This document shows, one piece after another, positions 62,297-64,000 of a stretch of 64,000 nt of DNA. The stretch is taken from positions 682,001 to 746,000 of the forward strand of contig NZ_WBKB01000001.1 in assembly GCF_008831155.1 (NCBI RefSeq), read 5' to 3'. Position numbers and translations under genes: made by a program. The stretch is from Gulosibacter chungangensis (GTDB taxonomy: Bacteria > Actinomycetota > Actinomycetes > Actinomycetales > Microbacteriaceae). The notes beneath the pieces were generated by a model, which was not told the DNA's origin, did no database searches, and worked only from the letters and a program-made list of their open reading frames with translations. Position 1 is the first letter of the stretch; every line of letters begins with the position of its first letter.

Positions 62297-62866
62297 ATGA
62301 GACCACTTCGATACTCGATCAACGTCACGCTCGATGGCTGTGTCCATCACGAGGCAGGGCTTCCGCCTGACGAGGAGTCGATGCGCTACTGGACCGCGCA
62401 GATGGCGCGAGTCGATGCCCTGCTCTTCGGCCGGATCACCTACGAGATGATGGAGTCGGCGTGGCGGCGGCCGGCTACGGGCACGTGGCCTGACTGGATG
62501 GATGAATGGGAGGTCCCGTTCGCCGAGGCTATCGACCGGGCGAAGAAGTACGTCGTGTCGAGCACGCTGAGCGGAGTCGACTGGAATGCTGAGCTGCTGC
62601 GGGGCGACCTGGCTCCAACGATCCAGCGGCTCAAGCAGGAGCCGGGCGAGGGCCTGTGGGTGGGCGGCGTGGCGCTCCCGCTGGCATTGGCAAATCTGGG
62701 CCTGATCGACGAGTACGAGTTCATCGTGCAGCCGGTACTCGCCGGACACGGACCGACCTTGCTCGCCGGGCTCCGCGAAGGCATCCAGCTCGAACTCGTG
62801 GATCGACAGGAGTTCCGGTCGGGCGCGGTCGCCTTGCGATACCGGCCTGCGCAAACTCCCGCATGA
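62297..62866 (+). CDS. RibD C-terminal/dihydrofolate-reductase-fold protein
   Basis: The 189-residue protein has the typical start LRYSINVTLDGCVHH, the D-A-L-L-F-G-R-I-T-Y-E-M segment, and a C-terminal beta region. This family of stand-alone RibD-C proteins is widespread in actinobacteria and is presumed to be NADPH-dependent reductases of unknown substrate. The ATG follows AAGGGAGAG. It stands alone. Confidence 0.85.
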   Translation: MRPLRYSINVTLDGCVHHEAGLPPDEESMRYWTAQMARVDALLFGRITYEMMESAWRRPATGTWPDWMDEWEVPFAEAIDRAKKYVVSSTLSGVDWNAELLRGDLAPTIQRLKQEPGEGLWVGGVALPLALANLGLIDEYEFIVQPVLAGHGPTLLAGLREGIQLELVDRQEFRSGAVALRYRPAQTPA

Positions 62867-62937
62867 CGCGATTCACTCCTCAACATACGGGTAGGAATAC
62901 TGCACGTTCGTGCGGGTTACCTGTCGAGAAAAGTGTC

Positions 62938-62954
62938 ACCGGCCTAGCCGGTGT
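62938..62954. repeat. Short hairpin between the RibD-C gene and the antitoxin
   Basis: CACCGGC and GCCGGTG arms with a 3-base loop sit between convergent genes and may help termination; there is no T-run. Confidence 0.45.
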
Positions 62955-62979
62955 TCCCAGTACCTGGGCTTGCAGCGGT

Positions 62980-63207
62980 TCAGCGCCACTTGCGCTTTGC
63001 TGCAAGCTCGGCACGGATCTGCGCGTGAACTTCGTCCGCGTCGAGCAGGTCAACTTTGCCGCTTTCGATGTCGTCTATGCGACGGCGAAGTTCCGAACGC
63101 CAGGCCGTATCGACCTCGGCCTGTTCATCGTCACTGATCTGCTGGAGTGGGACCGCAGCGAGCTCCCGCTCTTCGGCAGAGAGGCTACGGCCTTCTGTGG
63201 CATCCAT
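62980..63207 (-). CDS. Addiction-module antitoxin-like protein, orphan
   Basis: The protein of about 75 residues matches the putative addiction module component type: S-x-E-E-R-x-x-L-A-x-x-L near the start, then WRSELRRRIDDIESGKVDLLDADEVHAQIRAEL trimmed here to its key parts (E-L-R-R-R-I and V-H-A-Q-I). Such antitoxins normally precede a RelE-type toxin gene; none follows on the minus strand, so it is an orphan or remnant. The ATG at 63207 has GGAG eight bases upstream; longer starts are less likely. Confidence 0.65.
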   Translation of the reverse strand: MDATEGRSLSAEERELAAVPLQQISDDEQAEVDTAWRSELRRRIDDIESGKVDLLDADEVHAQIRAELAAKRKWR

Positions 63208-63300
63208 GGACATGTCTCCAGCGTATGGTGTTGCACCCACACGGATGGAGGAATCTGAGCGCATTGTCAGCGTACGTGATCATGTCGAACACGCTCCTCG

Positions 63301-63330
63301 ACAAGTTAACTTGCCACAAGTAAACTTGTG
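63301..63330. promoter_or_regulatory. Tandem operators before the toxin-antitoxin pair
   Basis: ACAAGTTAACTTG (63301-63313) and ACAAGTAAACTTG (63316-63328) are two near-identical palindromes 15 bases apart. The second extends to CACAAGTAAACTTGTG and ends 2 bases before the toxin GTG. This is the pattern of autoregulated toxin-antitoxin operons. Confidence 0.75.
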
Positions 63331-63332
63331 AT

Positions 63333-63566
63333 GTGGAATCAGAACCGATCATCCTCGACAGTGCCCATCGGCACGGCGTCACGGATGCGGCGATGCTCCA
63401 TGCGCTCCGTTACCCAGTCCGGCACTTCGTGCAAGACGATGCGATGACCATGTTCATCGGCCCCGACGAGACCGGCATTCTGGTCGAAGTTGGTGTCATT
63501 GAATGGCACGGTGTGATCGCTATTGCCCACGCGATGCGTCCGGCCCGATCTAAGTATTTGAGGTGA
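63333..63566 (+). CDS. Small toxin-like protein of a toxin-antitoxin pair
   Basis: The 77-residue protein begins I-I-L-D-S-A-H-R-H-G-V, continues with ALRYPVRHFVQDDAMTMFIGPDETG, and ends A-H-A-M-R-P-A-R-S-K-Y-L-R. This matches small actinobacterial proteins annotated as putative toxins paired with a short HTH protein. A RelE/BrnT-like RNase role is possible but not shown. The GTG start lies directly after the tandem operators; the message may be leaderless. It overlaps or abuts the next gene. Confidence 0.65.
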   Translation: MESEPIILDSAHRHGVTDAAMLHALRYPVRHFVQDDAMTMFIGPDETGILVEVGVIEWHGVIAIAHAMRPARSKYLR

Positions 63567-63571
63567 ATTTC

Positions 63572-63844
63572 ATGGCTCGACGCTCTATCGATGACATCAA
63601 GGCCCGCGCCGACGAGTTCGCAGACGCGTTCGAAAACTATGATCCGAAGCCCGACGACGTCGATGCTCCGCTGCCCCCAGTAATGGCAGTAAAGCTCGCC
63701 GCTTGGCGACGTGACGCCGCCGAACGCGAACTCGCAGAGGCCGTGCATGCTGCGCGCGAGCAGCGCCTGTCATGGCGCGAAGTCGGTGAAGCGATCGGAA
63801 CCAGCGGCGAGGCCGCCCGCCAACGCTACGGCGCCAGCGCCTAA
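63572..63844 (+). CDS. Antitoxin-like HTH protein
   Basis: The protein of about 90 residues has an acidic N-terminal part (R-A-D-E-F-A-D-A-F-E-N-Y-D-P) and a C-terminal helix-turn-helix, LSWREVGEAIGTSGEAARQRY. The DNA-binding end fits autoregulation at the palindromes upstream of the toxin gene. The ATG at 63572 has GAGGTG six bases upstream; a GTG at 63563 overlapping the toxin stop is possible. Confidence 0.65.
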   Translation: MARRSIDDIKARADEFADAFENYDPKPDDVDAPLPPVMAVKLAAWRRDAAERELAEAVHAAREQRLSWREVGEAIGTSGEAARQRYGASA

Positions 63845-63856
63845 GCGCTGATCACC

Positions 63857-64000
63857 TCACTCGCAGGCGAGACCGTCGCCGTCACCATCGCCGCGGTGGC
63901 CGGTGCCGTAGGCGAACCACTGGTAGATTTCGGCCTCGGCTGCGTCATCACGTGAGAACGGGCCCTTGGGATGCCCGACCGTGTTCTTCTTCAGCTTCGA
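63857..64000 (-). CDS. Excalibur calcium-binding-domain protein, C-terminal part
   Basis: The last 47 residues are in the window; the gene extends beyond base 64000. They end in GDGDGDGLACE, the D-x-D-x-D-G-x-x-C-E Excalibur motif, usually found at the C-terminus of extracellular proteins in Gram-positive bacteria. The upstream part in the window (GHPKGPFSRDD) carries no other recognised domain. Confidence 0.8.
   Translation of the reverse strand, partial: SKLKKNTVGHPKGPFSRDDAAEAEIYQWFAYGTGHRGDGDGDGLACE

Overview
The window is high-GC actinobacterial chromosome, most likely from the family Microbacteriaceae (Micrococcales). The evidence is the conserved block at 48.6-62.2 kb (cyclophilin, rhomboid, CrgA, class E sortase, PknB, PknA, PbpA, RodA, PstP, FhaB, FhaA, tRNA-Leu), which lies near the replication origin in actinobacteria, together with heavy use of the hexamer GGATGC/GCATCC in the core genes. 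A complete mevalonate operon is unusual for the phylum but known in several actinobacterial lineages. The species cannot be fixed from sequence alone.

1-24.7 kb is an accessory island. Its first half (1-12.3 kb, all on the + strand) is a metal-resistance array: the tail of a CsoR-like repressor, an FAD reductase, an MFS exporter, a 7Fe ferredoxin, a YdhK protein, a CopB-type P-type ATPase, a second CsoR, three ArsR regulators, an AhpD-like protein, a CDF exporter, DUF6153, DUF305 and CueP proteins, and a thioredoxin. Near-palindromic CsoR-type boxes (TACCCC-N3-GGGGTA) precede several of these units. Two ArsR genes carry the same operator across their start codons. A tRNA-Cys lies inside the array. 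Next come a MobF (TraA-type) relaxase gene and, directly after it, a type II CBASS operon: CD-NTase, E2-E1 (Cap2), JAMM peptidase (Cap3) and a DUF6602-like protein with a PD-(D/E)XK-type motif as likely effector. A second possible defence unit follows: a 58-residue protein overlapping the gene for an SMC/Rad50-like ATPase. An unknown protein and an HTH protein close the island. A half-copy of a hairpin repeat at 24.72 kb, whose intact copy lies at 26.30 kb, suggests a junction. Between the two copies is a broken SLC13 transporter gene.

26.4-48 kb holds quinone-linked D-lactate dehydrogenase, a PrsW-type membrane protease, an iron-regulated siderophore reductase/ABC pair (IrtA/IrtB-like) behind a DtxR box, the six-gene mevalonate operon (mvk-mvaD-pmk-fni-mvaA-mvaS), a divergent TetR/MFS pair, an SDR, a methionine importer (metQ-metN-metI) and a NUDIX hydrolase. 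Three copies of a roughly 75-100 bp palindromic repeat sit in intergenic gaps at 41.25, 41.41 and 43.73 kb. A 72-bp tandem repeat bracketed by 42-bp direct repeats lies at 48.2-48.6 kb.

48.6-62.2 kb is the cell-wall and division signalling cluster. The convergent gap between the rhomboid and crgA genes holds five TTATNCACA DnaA boxes and one variant in 115 bp. After tRNA-Leu the window ends with a RibD-C/DHFR-like protein, an orphan antitoxin, a small toxin-antitoxin-like pair with tandem operators, and the C-terminus of an Excalibur-domain protein.
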